Assembly (NCBI RefSeq): GCF_041146875.1
Contig: NZ_JBFRXP010000010.1
Location: 40,301 to 104,300, forward strand
Reading direction: 5' to 3'
DNA from: Igneacidithiobacillus sp041146875
Lineage (GTDB): Bacteria; Pseudomonadota; Gammaproteobacteria; Acidithiobacillales; Acidithiobacillaceae
Length of the DNA stretch: 64,000 nt
Below, in pieces: positions 25,038-35,300 of this stretch. Position numbers and translations under genes: made by a program. The notes under the pieces are model-generated. The model searched no databases, was not told the origin of the DNA, and was given only the letters and a program-made list of their open reading frames with translations. Position 1 is the stretch's first letter. The number at the start of each line of letters is the position of its first letter.

Positions 25038-25313
25038 TCAACGCTTGGCTTTCTTGTCGGCAACGTGGCCCTTGAAGGTCCGGGTCAACGCAAACTCGCC
25101 GAGTTTATGGCCCACCATATTCTCATTCACGACCACTGGAATATGTTGTTTGCCGTTATGCACTGCGAACGTAAGGCCGATAAAATCCGGGGTAATGGTA
25201 GAACGGCGCGACCAGGTCTTGATCGGCTTGCGACTATTGCTCGCCTGGGCATCCTGGACCTTTTTGTCGAGATGTTGGTCCACAAATGGACCTTTCTTGA
25301 TGGAACGTGGCAC
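25038..25313 (-). CDS. rpsS: 30S ribosomal protein S19
   Basis: Head protein that contacts S13 and the A-site finger. Starting at GTG 25313 the product is 91 residues and reads MPRSIKKGPFVDQHL, the conserved S19 N-terminus; GAGG lies eight bases upstream. A TTG at 25337 would add eight residues without family support. The C-terminus KLGEFALTRTFKGHVADKK is typical. Confidence 0.95.
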   Translation of the reverse strand: MPRSIKKGPFVDQHLDKKVQDAQASNSRKPIKTWSRRSTITPDFIGLTFAVHNGKQHIPVVVNENMVGHKLGEFALTRTFKGHVADKKAKR

Positions 25314-25333
25314 GACGAATTCCTCTTCCCTGA

Positions 25334-26158
25334 TCAAGCCTTCCGGCGGCGAACGATCATGCCGCTGGTACGTTTGTTACGACGGGTACGATACCCCTTG
25401 GTCGGCTGCCCCCAGGGAGAAACCGGGTGACGCCCACCTGAGGTGCGCCCTTCACCACCACCATGTGGATGATCGACGGGGTTCATGGCCACGCCGCGAA
25501 CCGTAGGACGAACACCCCGCCAGCGGGTGGCACCCGCCTTACCCAACTGCCGCGTTCCGTGTTCATCATTACCGACAACACCCAATGTGGCGCGGCAGGA
25601 TACATGAATTTTGCGCACTTCACCAGAGCGCAGGCGGACTTGGGCATAATCACCCTCGCGCGCCATCAACTGGGCAGAGGCACCGGCGGAGCGCGCAATC
25701 TGCCCGCCCTTGCCTGGGCGCAGCTCAATATTGTGTACCACGCTGCCTACCGGGATCTTACGCAGCGGCATGCAATTACCAGCCCGCACCGGAGTATCTT
25801 CGCCAGACATGAGCGTGTCACCGGCCTGCACACCTTTGGGCGCAAGGATATAACGGCGCTCACCGTCGGCATAACAGAGGAGAGCTAGATGGGCGCTGCG
25901 GTTGGGGTCGTATTCGATACGCTCCACCTTGGCCGGGATGTCATTCTTGTTCCGGCGAAAATCGACCATACGATAATGCTGCCGATGTCCACCACCGGCA
26001 TGCCGGCGGGTAACGCGACCGTGGTGATTGCGTCCACCAGTATGCGACTGACTGCTGGTCAGGCCTTTGACCGGAGCTCCCTTGTGGAGCTCAGGATTAA
26101 CGACCTTGATGACGAAACGTCGCCCTGCAGAGGTCGGTTTGGTACGTACGAGAGCCAT
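25334..26158 (-). CDS. rplB: 50S ribosomal protein L2
   Basis: Core large-subunit protein needed for subunit association and peptidyl transfer. The 274-residue product has the RNA-binding domain and the signature in the C-terminal part: GVAMNPVDHPHGGGEGRTSG, which includes the conserved histidine implicated in the peptidyltransferase region. Located between rplW and rpsS as usual. Confidence 0.98.
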   Translation of the reverse strand: MALVRTKPTSAGRRFVIKVVNPELHKGAPVKGLTSSQSHTGGRNHHGRVTRRHAGGGHRQHYRMVDFRRNKNDIPAKVERIEYDPNRSAHLALLCYADGERRYILAPKGVQAGDTLMSGEDTPVRAGNCMPLRKIPVGSVVHNIELRPGKGGQIARSAGASAQLMAREGDYAQVRLRSGEVRKIHVSCRATLGVVGNDEHGTRQLGKAGATRWRGVRPTVRGVAMNPVDHPHGGGEGRTSGGRHPVSPWGQPTKGYRTRRNKRTSGMIVRRRKA

Positions 26159-26176
26159 GATTATCCCCTATTTCTC

Positions 26177-26470
26177 TCAGGCAATGCCAAAGTCGATGCT
26201 GTTGCCTTGGGCGAGGCGCACATAGGCCTTCTTCCAAGCGGAGCGACGCCCTTGTTGGCGCCCCATACGCTTCGGCTTACCGTCATAGTTCAGCGTCTGG
26301 ACGGAAAGAACGTTGACCTGAAACAACTTTTCTACTGCCGATTTGATCTCGGCCTTAGTCGCGTCGCGGGCAACGCGAAAAGCATACTGATTCGCTGCCT
26401 GGGTCTGCATCGTGCTTTTTTCGCTCACCACGGGCGCTAGCAGCACGAGATATTGACGTTCGTTGTTCAT
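26177..26470 (-). CDS. rplW: 50S ribosomal protein L23
   Basis: Tunnel-exit protein that docks trigger factor and SRP. The 97-residue product contains APVVSEKSTMQTQAANQY and the VLSVQTLNYDGKPKRMGR segment. Its ATG overlaps the rplD stop as ATGA. Length is normal. Confidence 0.97.
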   Translation of the reverse strand: MNNERQYLVLLAPVVSEKSTMQTQAANQYAFRVARDATKAEIKSAVEKLFQVNVLSVQTLNYDGKPKRMGRQQGRRSAWKKAYVRLAQGNSIDFGIA

Positions 26471-27084
26471 CCGTACACCTCCGCAAATTTATTCGCCGCG
26501 TCAGCGTCCATCAGTACCCGTCCATAGCGCAGCAGGTCGGCGGGACCAACGTCCTGCCATTCCGCAAGTCCGACGTGCGGAAAATTCCGCAAGGACAAAA
26601 AGAAGTTGACCGGCGCTTCCGCCATAACAACCAGCACGTCGTCACCACCAGCGGCCTGCAACCAGGTACGCCCCAGCTTTGCCTTCGGCTCCGCAAAGTC
26701 TTCGGCGGTGATGATCTGTAGCCGGTCCTGCCGCAAGAGTTCAGCTAACGCACTACGCATCGCGCCGGCCCACATTTTCTTGTTGACCTTTTGTTTGTAG
26801 CTCTGGGTAACGCCGGGAAATGCGCGACCGCCGCCGCGCCAGATGGGGCTGCGAATACTGCCCGCACGCGCACGCCCGCCGCCCTTCTGCTTCCATGGCT
26901 TACGCCCGCCACCACGAACTGCCGCGCGGTTTTTTTGCACCGCAGTACCGCTGCGTAGGCCAGCCAACTGCGCAACCACTACCTGATGTAGCAACGCCTC
27001 GTTATAGGGTGCGGCGAAAACGGAATCCGCCAGTTCGATTTTTCCACCCTTGCCGCTACTAATGTGAATGCTATTTACTTCCAT
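26467..27084 (-). CDS. rplD: 50S ribosomal protein L4
   Basis: Tunnel-constriction protein; in E. coli it also represses the S10 operon. The 205-residue product has the long basic loop with GGGRKPWKQKGGGRARAGS and PIWRGGGRAFPG. No L4-responsive leader is expected here because the S10 genes directly follow tuf with no intergenic space. It overlaps rplW by 4 nt. Confidence 0.98.
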   Translation of the reverse strand: MEVNSIHISSGKGGKIELADSVFAAPYNEALLHQVVVAQLAGLRSGTAVQKNRAAVRGGGRKPWKQKGGGRARAGSIRSPIWRGGGRAFPGVTQSYKQKVNKKMWAGAMRSALAELLRQDRLQIITAEDFAEPKAKLGRTWLQAAGGDDVLVVMAEAPVNFFLSLRNFPHVGLAEWQDVGPADLLRYGRVLMDADAANKFAEVYG

Positions 27085-27098
27085 TGTCCTGCCCCCAA

Positions 27099-27731
27099 TT
27101 ACCCACGTACCGTCGGGCGCAAGAGTACGTCGCCCTCATTGGCACCGGGAACGCTACCCTTGATCATCACCAGACGCCGCTCAACGTCAACGCGCACTAC
27201 CTCAAGGTTGAGAGTGGTGACCTGTTCGTTGCCCAATTGTCCGGCCATTTTCTTGCCCTTAAATACCCGGCCAGGGGTCTGGCGACAGCCAATGGAACCC
27301 GGCGCACGATGGGACAAGGAGTTACCATGGCTGGCACGGTTGCTGCGGAAGTTATGCCGCTTTATGGCACCCGCGAATCCTTTACCCTTACTGATACCGG
27401 TCACATCAATCCGCTGTCCGACGGTGAACATGTCTATGGACAACTCCTGCCCAGCCTGATAAGAACCAGACTCATTCAGGCGAAACTCACGCAAAAAACG
27501 GCGGGGTTCTACGGCGGCCTTACGGAAATGGCCGGCCATTGCCGAGCTTAGGCGTTGTGGTCGAACACTGCCGACGCCAACCTGAACCGCGTCGTAACCG
27601 TCATCTGCCTGGCTTTTTACCTGGGTGACGAGGTTTTCCGCTAGATGAATTACGGTTACCGGGACAACCGTGCCGCCTTCTCCCGCCACCCGCGTCATAC
27701 CGACTTTGCGACCTATCATGCCGATCGTCAT
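27099..27731 (-). CDS. rplC: 50S ribosomal protein L3
   Basis: Early-assembly large-subunit protein reaching to the peptidyltransferase centre. The 210-residue product begins MTIGMIGRKVGMTRVAGEGG and has KGKGFAGAIKRHNF and the loop with the conserved GQMG-like segment here read as GCRQTPGRVFKGKKMAGQLG. It follows rpsJ by 10 nt. Confidence 0.98.
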   Translation of the reverse strand: MTIGMIGRKVGMTRVAGEGGTVVPVTVIHLAENLVTQVKSQADDGYDAVQVGVGSVRPQRLSSAMAGHFRKAAVEPRRFLREFRLNESGSYQAGQELSIDMFTVGQRIDVTGISKGKGFAGAIKRHNFRSNRASHGNSLSHRAPGSIGCRQTPGRVFKGKKMAGQLGNEQVTTLNLEVVRVDVERRLVMIKGSVPGANEGDVLLRPTVRG

Positions 27732-27741
27732 TTCCTTCTCC

Positions 27742-28050
27742 TTACAGCTTGATCTCTACATCGACACCAGCGGCAAGGTCGAGCTTGATGAGCGCATCGA
27801 CGGTTTTGTCGTTGGGGTCAAGAATGTCCATAAGCCGCTTGTGAGTACGTTGTTCGAACTGATCACGGGCATTTTTGTCCACGTGCGGCGAGCGCAGAAC
27901 CGTGAAGCGTTCGATCTTGGTTGGCAAGGGGATAGGGCCGCAGACCCGCGCACCCGTGCGCCGCGCCGTTTCAACGATCTCCGCTGCGGAGATGTCGAGC
28001 ATACGGTAGTCGTAAGACTTCAGACGAATACGAATCTTGGAACCTTCCAT
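27742..28050 (-). CDS. rpsJ: 30S ribosomal protein S10
   Basis: Head protein of the 30S subunit that also pairs with NusB in antitermination (a nusB gene is at 48331-48792). The 102-residue product has IRIRLKSYDYRMLDIS and the loop PTKIERFTVLRSPHV. ATG 28050 shares one base with the tuf stop (TGATG); a GTG codon immediately before it is an alternative. There is no separate S10 leader. Confidence 0.97.
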   Translation of the reverse strand: MEGSKIRIRLKSYDYRMLDISAAEIVETARRTGARVCGPIPLPTKIERFTVLRSPHVDKNARDQFEQRTHKRLMDILDPNDKTVDALIKLDLAAGVDVEIKL

Positions 28051-29240
28051 CACTCCACCACCTTCGACACGACGCCGGCGCCGACGGTACGGCCACCTTC
28101 TCGTACCGCAAAACGCAAACCGTCTTCCATCGCGATCGGCGCAATCAAGGTCACCTTGAACTGCACATTGTCGCCCGGCATTACCATCTCCACACCTTCC
28201 GGCAGATCCACCGCACCGGTCACGTCCGTCGTGCGGAAGTAAAACTGCGGACGGTAGCCGTTGAAAAACGGCGTGTGACGACCGCCCTCTTCCTTCGACA
28301 ACACGTACACTTCAGCCTCAAACTTGGTGTGCGGCTTGATCGTGCCCGGCTTCGCCAAGACCTGACCACGCTCCACATCGTCTTTCTTCGTACCACGCAA
28401 CAAGACGCCAACGTTGTCCCCCGCTTGACCCTGGTCGAGAATCTTGCGGAACATCTCTACACCCGTCACCGTCGTCTTACTCGTCGGACGAATACCAACA
28501 ATCTCAACTTCCTCACCCACCTTGACTAATCCGCGCTCAATACGCCCAGTCACTACCGTGCCACGACCAGAAATACTGAATACGTCTTCAATCGGCATCA
28601 AGAAGGCCTTGTCTACTGGACGCTCCGGCATCGGAATGTAGCTGTCCATCGCCTCCGCCAGCTTGAAGATCGCCGGCTCGCCGATGTCACTTTGATCCCC
28701 TTCCAGAGCTTTCAGCGCCGAGCCAATCACCACCGGGATGTCATCACCGGGGAACTCGTACTTGGATAGCAGCTCGCGCACTTCCATTTCGACCAGCTCC
28801 AACAGTTCGGCGTCATCCACCATGTCGGCCTTGTTCAGGAACACAACAATGAACGGTACACCAACCTGACGCGCCAACAGGATGTGCTCGCGCGTTTGCG
28901 GCATCGGACCATCAGCCGCCGAACACACCAAAATCGCGCCGTCCATCTGCGCCGCTCCGGTGATCATGTTCTTCACGTAGTCAGCATGCCCAGGGCAATC
29001 GACGTGCGCATAGTGACGATTCGCCGTCTCATACTCCACGTGCGAGGTCGCAATCGTGATGCCACGCGCACGCTCTTCCGGCGCGTTGTCAATCTGATCA
29101 TAGGCCCGAATCTCGCCACCAAACTTCGCCGACAATACCTTCGTCAGCGCCGCCGTCAGCGTGGTCTTCCCGTGATCCACGTGACCAATCGTTCCCACGT
29201 TTACGTGCGGCTTCGTCCGCTCAAACTTTCCCTTGGACAT
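28050..29240 (-). CDS. tuf: Elongation factor Tu, copy 1
   Basis: GTPase that carries aminoacyl-tRNA to the ribosome. The 396-residue protein has the G motifs GHVDHGKTT, DCPGHADY and NKADM, and beta-barrel domains 2 and 3. It lies 22 nt after fusA in the str operon and overlaps rpsJ by one base. The parts of copy 2 (44063-44376) that are present are identical over at least 100 nt at both ends apart from the last few codons, which points to ongoing gene conversion. Confidence 0.98.
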   Translation of the reverse strand: MSKGKFERTKPHVNVGTIGHVDHGKTTLTAALTKVLSAKFGGEIRAYDQIDNAPEERARGITIATSHVEYETANRHYAHVDCPGHADYVKNMITGAAQMDGAILVCSAADGPMPQTREHILLARQVGVPFIVVFLNKADMVDDAELLELVEMEVRELLSKYEFPGDDIPVVIGSALKALEGDQSDIGEPAIFKLAEAMDSYIPMPERPVDKAFLMPIEDVFSISGRGTVVTGRIERGLVKVGEEVEIVGIRPTSKTTVTGVEMFRKILDQGQAGDNVGVLLRGTKKDDVERGQVLAKPGTIKPHTKFEAEVYVLSKEEGGRHTPFFNGYRPQFYFRTTDVTGAVDLPEGVEMVMPGDNVQFKVTLIAPIAMEDGLRFAVREGGRTVGAGVVSKVVE

Positions 29241-29262
29241 GAAATACTTCTCCCGTTACGAC

Positions 29263-31362
29263 TTAGCGCTGACTCTTCTTGACGATGGCCTCGGCGACGT
29301 GCCCAGGCACTTCCATATACTTCTCGAACTGCATGCTGTAGGTGGCACGCCCCTGCGACAGCGAACGCACAGTAGTGGCATAACCGAACATCTCTGCCAA
29401 CGGCACTTCGGCCTTGATGACCTTGGCACCTGCTTCATCGTCCATACCCTGCATCACCCCGCGACGACTGTTGATGTCGCCGATGATGTCGCCCATGTAT
29501 TCTTCGGGCGTGACCACCTCGACCGCAAAAATCGGCTCCAAAAGGACCGGGTTCGCTTTCGCCGCACCAGCCTTGAAGCCCATGGACCCGGCAATCTTGA
29601 ACGCCGCTTCGGAAGAATCGACGTCATGGTAAGAACCATCGAAGATGGTAACCTTGACATCCACCACCGGAAAGCCGGCGACTATACCACCTTCGAGGGC
29701 CTCGTGCACGCCCTTTTCCGTCGGCCCAATGTATTCCTTGGGCACCACGCCGCCGACGACGGCATTCTCGAATATGAACCCTGCACCCGGCTCCAACGGC
29801 TCCAAGCGCAGCCAGACATGGCCATACTGCCCCCGACCACCGGACTGACGTACAAACTTACCCTCGGACTCGACGGACTTGCGAATCGTTTCTCGGTATG
29901 CCACTTGCGGCGCGCCCACCGTGGCCTCGACGTTAAACTCACGTTTCATACGATCGACGATGATCTCAAGATGCAACTCACCCATACCAGAGATGATGGT
30001 TTGCCCGGACTCCTGGTCGGTACGCACACGGAAAGAGGGATCCTCCTGAGCGAGCTTGCCCAAAGCAATACCCATCTTTTCTTGGTCGCTTTTGGTTTTT
30101 GGTTCCACCGCCACATGAATCACCGGCTCCGGAAACTCCATTTGTTCCAGAACGATTTCTTTGTCGAGATCACAAAGGGTATCACCCGTATAGGCGGTCT
30201 TCAGGCCCACCGCCGCAGCGATGTCACCGGCCAGCACTTCCTTGATTTCTTGCCGCTCATTGGCGTGCATCTGCAGGATACGACCGATACGCTCCCGCTG
30301 CCCGCGCCCCGGATTATACACCGTAGACCCTGCATTCAGGACGCCGGAGTAGACCCGGAAAAAGGTAAGCTGGCCAACAAACGGATCTGTCATGATCTTA
30401 AACGCCAACGCCGAGAACGGCTCGCTGTCGCTAGCATCGCGATTCATATCGGCACCGCTGTCTGGATCGCTCCCCTTCACTGCGGGAATGTCGGTGGGAG
30501 AGGGCATATAATCCAGAACGGCGTCCAGCATTGCCTGCACGCCCTTGTTCTTGAAGGCACTGCCACAGAGCACTGGAACAATCTCACTAGCAATTGTTGC
30601 CTTGCGCAGGGCAACCTTGAGTTCGTCGATAGAAATCTCCTCTCCTTCGAGGTATTTCATCATCAACTCTTCATCAGTGTCACAGATCGCCTCCACCATA
30701 GTGTGGTGAGCAGCCTCTGCGGCTTCCTTCAGATCAGCCGGGATCTCTTCTTCCACAAAAGTGGTTCCCTGGTTCGCGTCATCCCAGTTGATCGCCTTCA
30801 TCTTCATGATGTCGATCACCCCCCGGAAGCGCTCCTCCTCACCGATCGGCAACTGAATGGCGATGGCGTTACCCTTGAGCTTACCGCGGATCTGCTCGAC
30901 TACGCGCAGAAAGTTTGCACCCTGGCGATCCATCTTGTTAACGAAGGCCATGCGGGGCACACCGTACTTGTTTGCCTGCCGCCACACCGTTTCCGACTGC
31001 GGCTGCACACCGCCGACGGCACAAAAGACCGCCACGGCACCATCGAGCACGCGCAGGGACCGCTCGACTTCAATGGTGAAGTCTACGTGTCCGGGGGTAT
31101 CGATGATATTGATGCGATGCTCGGCGCGTTTGGCATCCATACCCTTCCAGAAACAGGTGGTAGCCGCCGAGGTGATGGTGATGCCGCGCTCCTGTTCCTG
31201 CGCCATCCAGTCCATGACCGCCGTGCCTTCGTGCACCTCACCGATTTTGTGGGAAACACCGGTATAAAACAGGATGCGCTCGGTTGTAGTGGTCTTACCG
31301 GCATCAATGTGTGCCATAATGCCGATGTTACGATAACGATCGATGGGAGTTGTGCGCGCCAC
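29263..31362 (-). CDS. fusA: Elongation factor G
   Basis: Translocation GTPase. The 699-residue protein has five domains, with AHIDAGKTTTTERIL, DTPGHVDF and NKMDRQGA in the G domain and the C-terminal domain IV/V segments. The start is GTG at 31362, supported by AAGGA seven bases upstream and by the conserved N-terminus MARTTPIDRYRNIGIM. It lies between rpsG and tuf. No features of the EF-G2 or MetF-like paralogues are seen. Confidence 0.98.
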   Translation of the reverse strand: MARTTPIDRYRNIGIMAHIDAGKTTTTERILFYTGVSHKIGEVHEGTAVMDWMAQEQERGITITSAATTCFWKGMDAKRAEHRINIIDTPGHVDFTIEVERSLRVLDGAVAVFCAVGGVQPQSETVWRQANKYGVPRMAFVNKMDRQGANFLRVVEQIRGKLKGNAIAIQLPIGEEERFRGVIDIMKMKAINWDDANQGTTFVEEEIPADLKEAAEAAHHTMVEAICDTDEELMMKYLEGEEISIDELKVALRKATIASEIVPVLCGSAFKNKGVQAMLDAVLDYMPSPTDIPAVKGSDPDSGADMNRDASDSEPFSALAFKIMTDPFVGQLTFFRVYSGVLNAGSTVYNPGRGQRERIGRILQMHANERQEIKEVLAGDIAAAVGLKTAYTGDTLCDLDKEIVLEQMEFPEPVIHVAVEPKTKSDQEKMGIALGKLAQEDPSFRVRTDQESGQTIISGMGELHLEIIVDRMKREFNVEATVGAPQVAYRETIRKSVESEGKFVRQSGGRGQYGHVWLRLEPLEPGAGFIFENAVVGGVVPKEYIGPTEKGVHEALEGGIVAGFPVVDVKVTIFDGSYHDVDSSEAAFKIAGSMGFKAGAAKANPVLLEPIFAVEVVTPEEYMGDIIGDINSRRGVMQGMDDEAGAKVIKAEVPLAEMFGYATTVRSLSQGRATYSMQFEKYMEVPGHVAEAIVKKSQR

Positions 31363-31395
31363 GAATGAGTCCTTGCGTTTGCAGAGCGAAAAGGG

Positions 31396-31866
31396 TTACC
31401 AGCGGAAGTGCGAGAAGGCCTTGTTGGCCTCGGCCATACGGTGCGTCTCTTCCCGCTTGCGCACTGCATTACCGCGATTCTCGGCAGCCTCAAGAATTTC
31501 CGCCGCCAAGCGGTTGCCCATGGATTTCTCGTTACGCTTGCGCGCCGAGTCACGCAGCCAACGCATGGCAAGCGCCATGCGACGGTCAGAGCGAATTTCC
31601 ACCGGCACTTGATACGTCGCACCACCAACACGGCGGCTTTTGACTTCCACGACCGGCCGGACGTTATCCAAGGCCTTGCGGAAGATCTCCATCGCGTCGG
31701 ACTTGCTCTTCTCGGCAACAATATCGAGGGCACCATAGACAATCTTTTCAGCAACACTCTTCTTGCCGTCACGCATCAGGACGTTGGCAAATTTTGCAAG
31801 GACTTCTTCCTTGTATTTAGGATCCGGCAGAACGATCCGCTTGGGCACTTCTCTACGTCTTGGCAT
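31396..31866 (-). CDS. rpsG: 30S ribosomal protein S7
   Basis: Head-assembly initiator that binds 16S rRNA and lines the E site. The 156-residue product begins MPRRREVPKRIVLPDPKY and has the signature segment with LMRDGKKSVAEKIVYGAL and RRVGGATYQVPVEIR. It lies 28 nt after rpsL and 33 nt before fusA. Confidence 0.98.
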   Translation of the reverse strand: MPRRREVPKRIVLPDPKYKEEVLAKFANVLMRDGKKSVAEKIVYGALDIVAEKSKSDAMEIFRKALDNVRPVVEVKSRRVGGATYQVPVEIRSDRRMALAMRWLRDSARKRNEKSMGNRLAAEILEAAENRGNAVRKREETHRMAEANKAFSHFRW

Positions 31867-31894
31867 CTCTCAAACTCCTTAGATTCCGGAACCC

Positions 31895-32266
31895 TTACTT
31901 GGGCCGCTTGGCGCCGTACTTCGAACGCCGCTGCTTGCGATTCTTGACGCCAGCGGTATCGAGCGTGCCACGAATGATGTGGTAGCGCACACCGGGAAGA
32001 TCCTTCACACGGCCGCCGCGAATCAAGACGACGGAGTGCTCCTGCAGGTTATGCCCCTCACCGGGAATATAGCTACTAACCTCGTAGCCATTGGTCAAAC
32101 GCACACGCGCCACTTTGCGCAAAGCGGAGTTTGGTTTTTTGGGCGTCGTCGTATACACGCGGGTACAGACGCCCCGCTTCTGCGGATTGGCCTCAAGGGC
32201 CGGTACCTTGCTTTTGGCAACCGGAGCCTTGCGCGGCTTACGGACCAACTGGTTCAGTGTGGGCAT
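31895..32266 (-). CDS. rpsL: 30S ribosomal protein S12
   Basis: Decoding-centre protein. The 123-residue product begins MPTLNQLVRKPRKAP. Both lysines whose mutation gives streptomycin resistance are wild type (TTTPKKPNSALRK and GGRVKDLPGVRYH). ATG 32266 fits the family start and has GGAGAAG upstream. It is the first gene of the str cluster, placed 111 nt after rpoC with two hairpins in between. Confidence 0.98.
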   Translation of the reverse strand: MPTLNQLVRKPRKAPVAKSKVPALEANPQKRGVCTRVYTTTPKKPNSALRKVARVRLTNGYEVSSYIPGEGHNLQEHSVVLIRGGRVKDLPGVRYHIIRGTLDTAGVKNRKQRRSKYGAKRPK

Positions 32267-32275
32267 AACTTCTCC

Positions 32276-32339
32276 AAAAAACGAAGGGCGGCATGCCATT
32301 TGCCGCCAATGAGAGCGCGCATTTTATGGACGCGCGCTC
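32276..32339 (-). terminator. Tandem hairpins between rpoC and rpsL (attenuator or partial terminator)
   Basis: On the minus strand, an 8-bp stem (32339-32332 / 32320-32313, GAGCGCGC arms) is followed by a 7-bp stem GGCGGCA/TGCCGCC (32307-32301 / 32293-32287) and then a run of six T (32281-32276). This looks like an intrinsic terminator that may be only partly used, because rpsL follows immediately with no clear promoter. Confidence 0.6.
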
Positions 32340-32377
32340 GAACTGTCAAGAAAGATCAGAGGACTGCAATCTTGCGA

Positions 32378-35300
32378 TCACTCAGCCGTTACCGCCTCGG
32401 CTTCGCCCTCGCTGCCACTATCGACCAGGCTCTCACCGCGATTACGCCGGCGACGATGCTCATGATAGGCGAGACCAGTACCGGCGGGTACCAGACGGCC
32501 AACGATAACGTTCTCCTTCAAACCGCGCAGATCGTCGACACGGCCGGAGACGGCGGCTTCAGTAAGCACGCGAGTAGTCTCCTGAAAACTGGCAGCGGAG
32601 ATGAAAGATTCGGTGGACAAACTCGCCTTGGTAATACCGAGCAGCATCGGGGTAAACCGGGCTGGTTCTTTGCCCGCCGCTTCGAGAACGGTGTTCTCCT
32701 CTTCCACACGAGCGCGATCGACCTGATCACCAGTGATGAAGCTGCTATCACCTGCATGGTTGATCTCTACCTTGCGCAGCATCTGCCGCAAGATCACCTC
32801 GATGTGCTTGTCATTGATACGGACACCCTGCAATCGGTAGACGTCCTGCACTTCATCCACAATGTAATTGGCCAGCGCCTGCACACCGAGGACGCGGAGG
32901 ATGTCGTGTGGTACCGGTTGTCCTTCCACCAATGGTTCGCCAGGGCTGACGCGCTCGCCTTCATAGACGGTAACGTGACGCCCTTTGGGAATCAGATACT
33001 CGTGAGCATCACCATTCTCATCCGTAACCAACAAGCGCTGCTTACCCTTGGTATCCTTGCCAAAACCGACGATGCCGTGGTGCTCAGCGATAATGGCATA
33101 GTCCTTTGGACGCCGCGCTTCGAAGAGCTCGGCTACACGCGGAAGACCACCGGTGATATCGCGGGTTTTGCTGGTACCCACCGGCAAACGCGCCAAGGTA
33201 TCACCAGGCTGCACCTGCGTCCCATCTTGCACCGCAATGATTGCGCGTGGGGGGAGGTAGTAACGTGCGGGCAAATCCGTACCCGGCAACTTGAGATCCT
33301 TGCCCTTAGCATCCTGCAATAGGACAACGGGACGCAGATCACGTCCACTGGCTGGACGCTGTTTGGGGTCGATCACCGCTTGCGTGCTAAGGCCGGTAAT
33401 GTCATCGCTCTGCGAGATGACACTCTGTCCTTCGATAGCATCCTGCAATGCTGCGGTACCGGCGATCTCGCTGACAATGGGGCGCGTATGTGGGTCCCAC
33501 TCAGCAATACGTTTGCCGGGAGTTACCGCCTCGCCATCCTGTACCAGGATGGTGGCGCCATAGGGTACTTTGTAGCGCTCCTTTTCCCGTCCTTGCTCGT
33601 CCGTCACCGCGATTTCGCCATTACGACCGACGACGACGTGACGCCCGCTTGGATGCTCTACCGAACGCAGGTTACTGTGGAAGCGAATCAGCCCCCCCTG
33701 CTTGATGTCGATGCTGCTCTGCGCCGCAGCTCGACTCGCCGCACCACCGATATGGAAAGTGCGCATGGTCAGCTGTGTACCCGGCTCACCAATCGACTGC
33801 GCGGCGATCACACCAACCGCTTCTCCGGCATTGACCAGATGTCCACGCGCCAGATCGCGTCCATAGCAAAGGGCACATACTCCATGCCGCGACTTGCAGG
33901 TGAGCGGCGAGCGCACCTTGAGGGCATCGACACCCAGTTCATCAAGCTGTCCGAGCAACTGTTCGGTAAGCAGGGTGTTGCGTGGGATCGCGACCTCACC
34001 GGTATTCGGATGCAAGACGTCTTCCGCCGTTACTCGCCCCAGCACTCGCTCGCGCAGGGCCTCCACGACCTCACCACCTTCGACCAGGGCCATCATCGGT
34101 AGGCCATCCTCGGTGCCACAATCGTGCTCGACGACCACCAAATCTTGGGTCACATCGACCAAACGACGGGTCAGGTAGCCAGAATTAGCTGTCTTCAACG
34201 CCGTATCAGCAAGACCTTTGCGGGCGCCGTGGGTGGAGATGAAGTACTGCAATACGTTCAAGCCCTCACGGAAATTCGCGGTGATGGGAGTTTCGATGAT
34301 GGAGCCATCGGGCTTGGCCATCAGCCCGCGCATACCAGCAAGTTGGCGCAACTGTGCGGCGGAACCACGCGCCCCGGAGTCGGCCATCATATAGATGGAG
34401 TTGAAGGAAACCTGCTCGGTCTCCTGGCCATCGGGCAGGGTGACCTTTTCCTTGCTCACCCGGTCCATCATTGCTTTGGCCACCTCGTCGGTCGCACGCG
34501 ACCAGATGTCGACGACCTTGTTGTAGCGTTCGCCTTCAGTGACCAAGCCCGAAGTATACTGGTCCTGAATGGTCTTCACCTCGTCTTCCGAGCGCGCCAG
34601 AATGACGTCCTTTTCCGGCGGCGTAACCATGTCGCCTGCACCAAAGGAGATACCAGCACGGGTCGCCATGCGGTAGCCGGTATACATCAACTGATCAGCG
34701 AAAACCACAGTATCCTTGACGCCCAAGGTGCGGTAGCAGGTGTTGATCAATTCGGCGATGGCCTTCTTTTTCAGCACCCGATCAATGACGGAGAAGGATA
34801 ACCCCTCGGGCAGGATATCGCTGAGCATGGCGCGGCCAACCGTAGTCTCAAAGCGCTCGCCGCGGAAACGCATGGTGATACGCGCATGCATACCGACTTC
34901 ACCGTTTTCGTAGGCGCGCCGCACCTCCGCGCTATCCGCAAAGCGCATACCCTGACCCTTGGCGTCGAGACGCTCCTGGGTCATGTAGTAGAGGCCTAGC
35001 ACAATGTCCTGCGACGGCACGATGATCGGGTCACCATTGGCCGGGCTGAGGATGTTGTTGGTGGACATCATCAGGGTACGCGCCTCAAGCTGTGCCTCGA
35101 GAGACAGCGGCACATGTACCGCCATCTGGTCACCGTCGAAGTCGGCGTTGTACGCAGCACAGACCAGCGGATGCAGCTGGATCGCCTTGCCCTCAATGAG
35201 CACTGGCTCAAAAGCCTGAATGCCAAGCCGGTGCAAGGTAGGCGCACGGTTGAGCATGACCGGATGTTCCCGGATCACCTCTTCGAGAATATCCCAAACC

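Noticed and set aside
29233..31368. Open frame of 711 codons opposite fusA on the plus strand
   Set aside because: It exactly mirrors fusA in the antisense frame, has no ribosome-binding site and no recognisable domain; high GC and codon bias explain the lack of stops.
31979..33322. Open frame of 447 codons on the plus strand opposite rpsL and rpoC
   Set aside because: It spans two conserved minus-strand genes and their gap; no family resemblance. Similar antisense frames opposite rpoB, rpsC and rplC were left out for the same reason.
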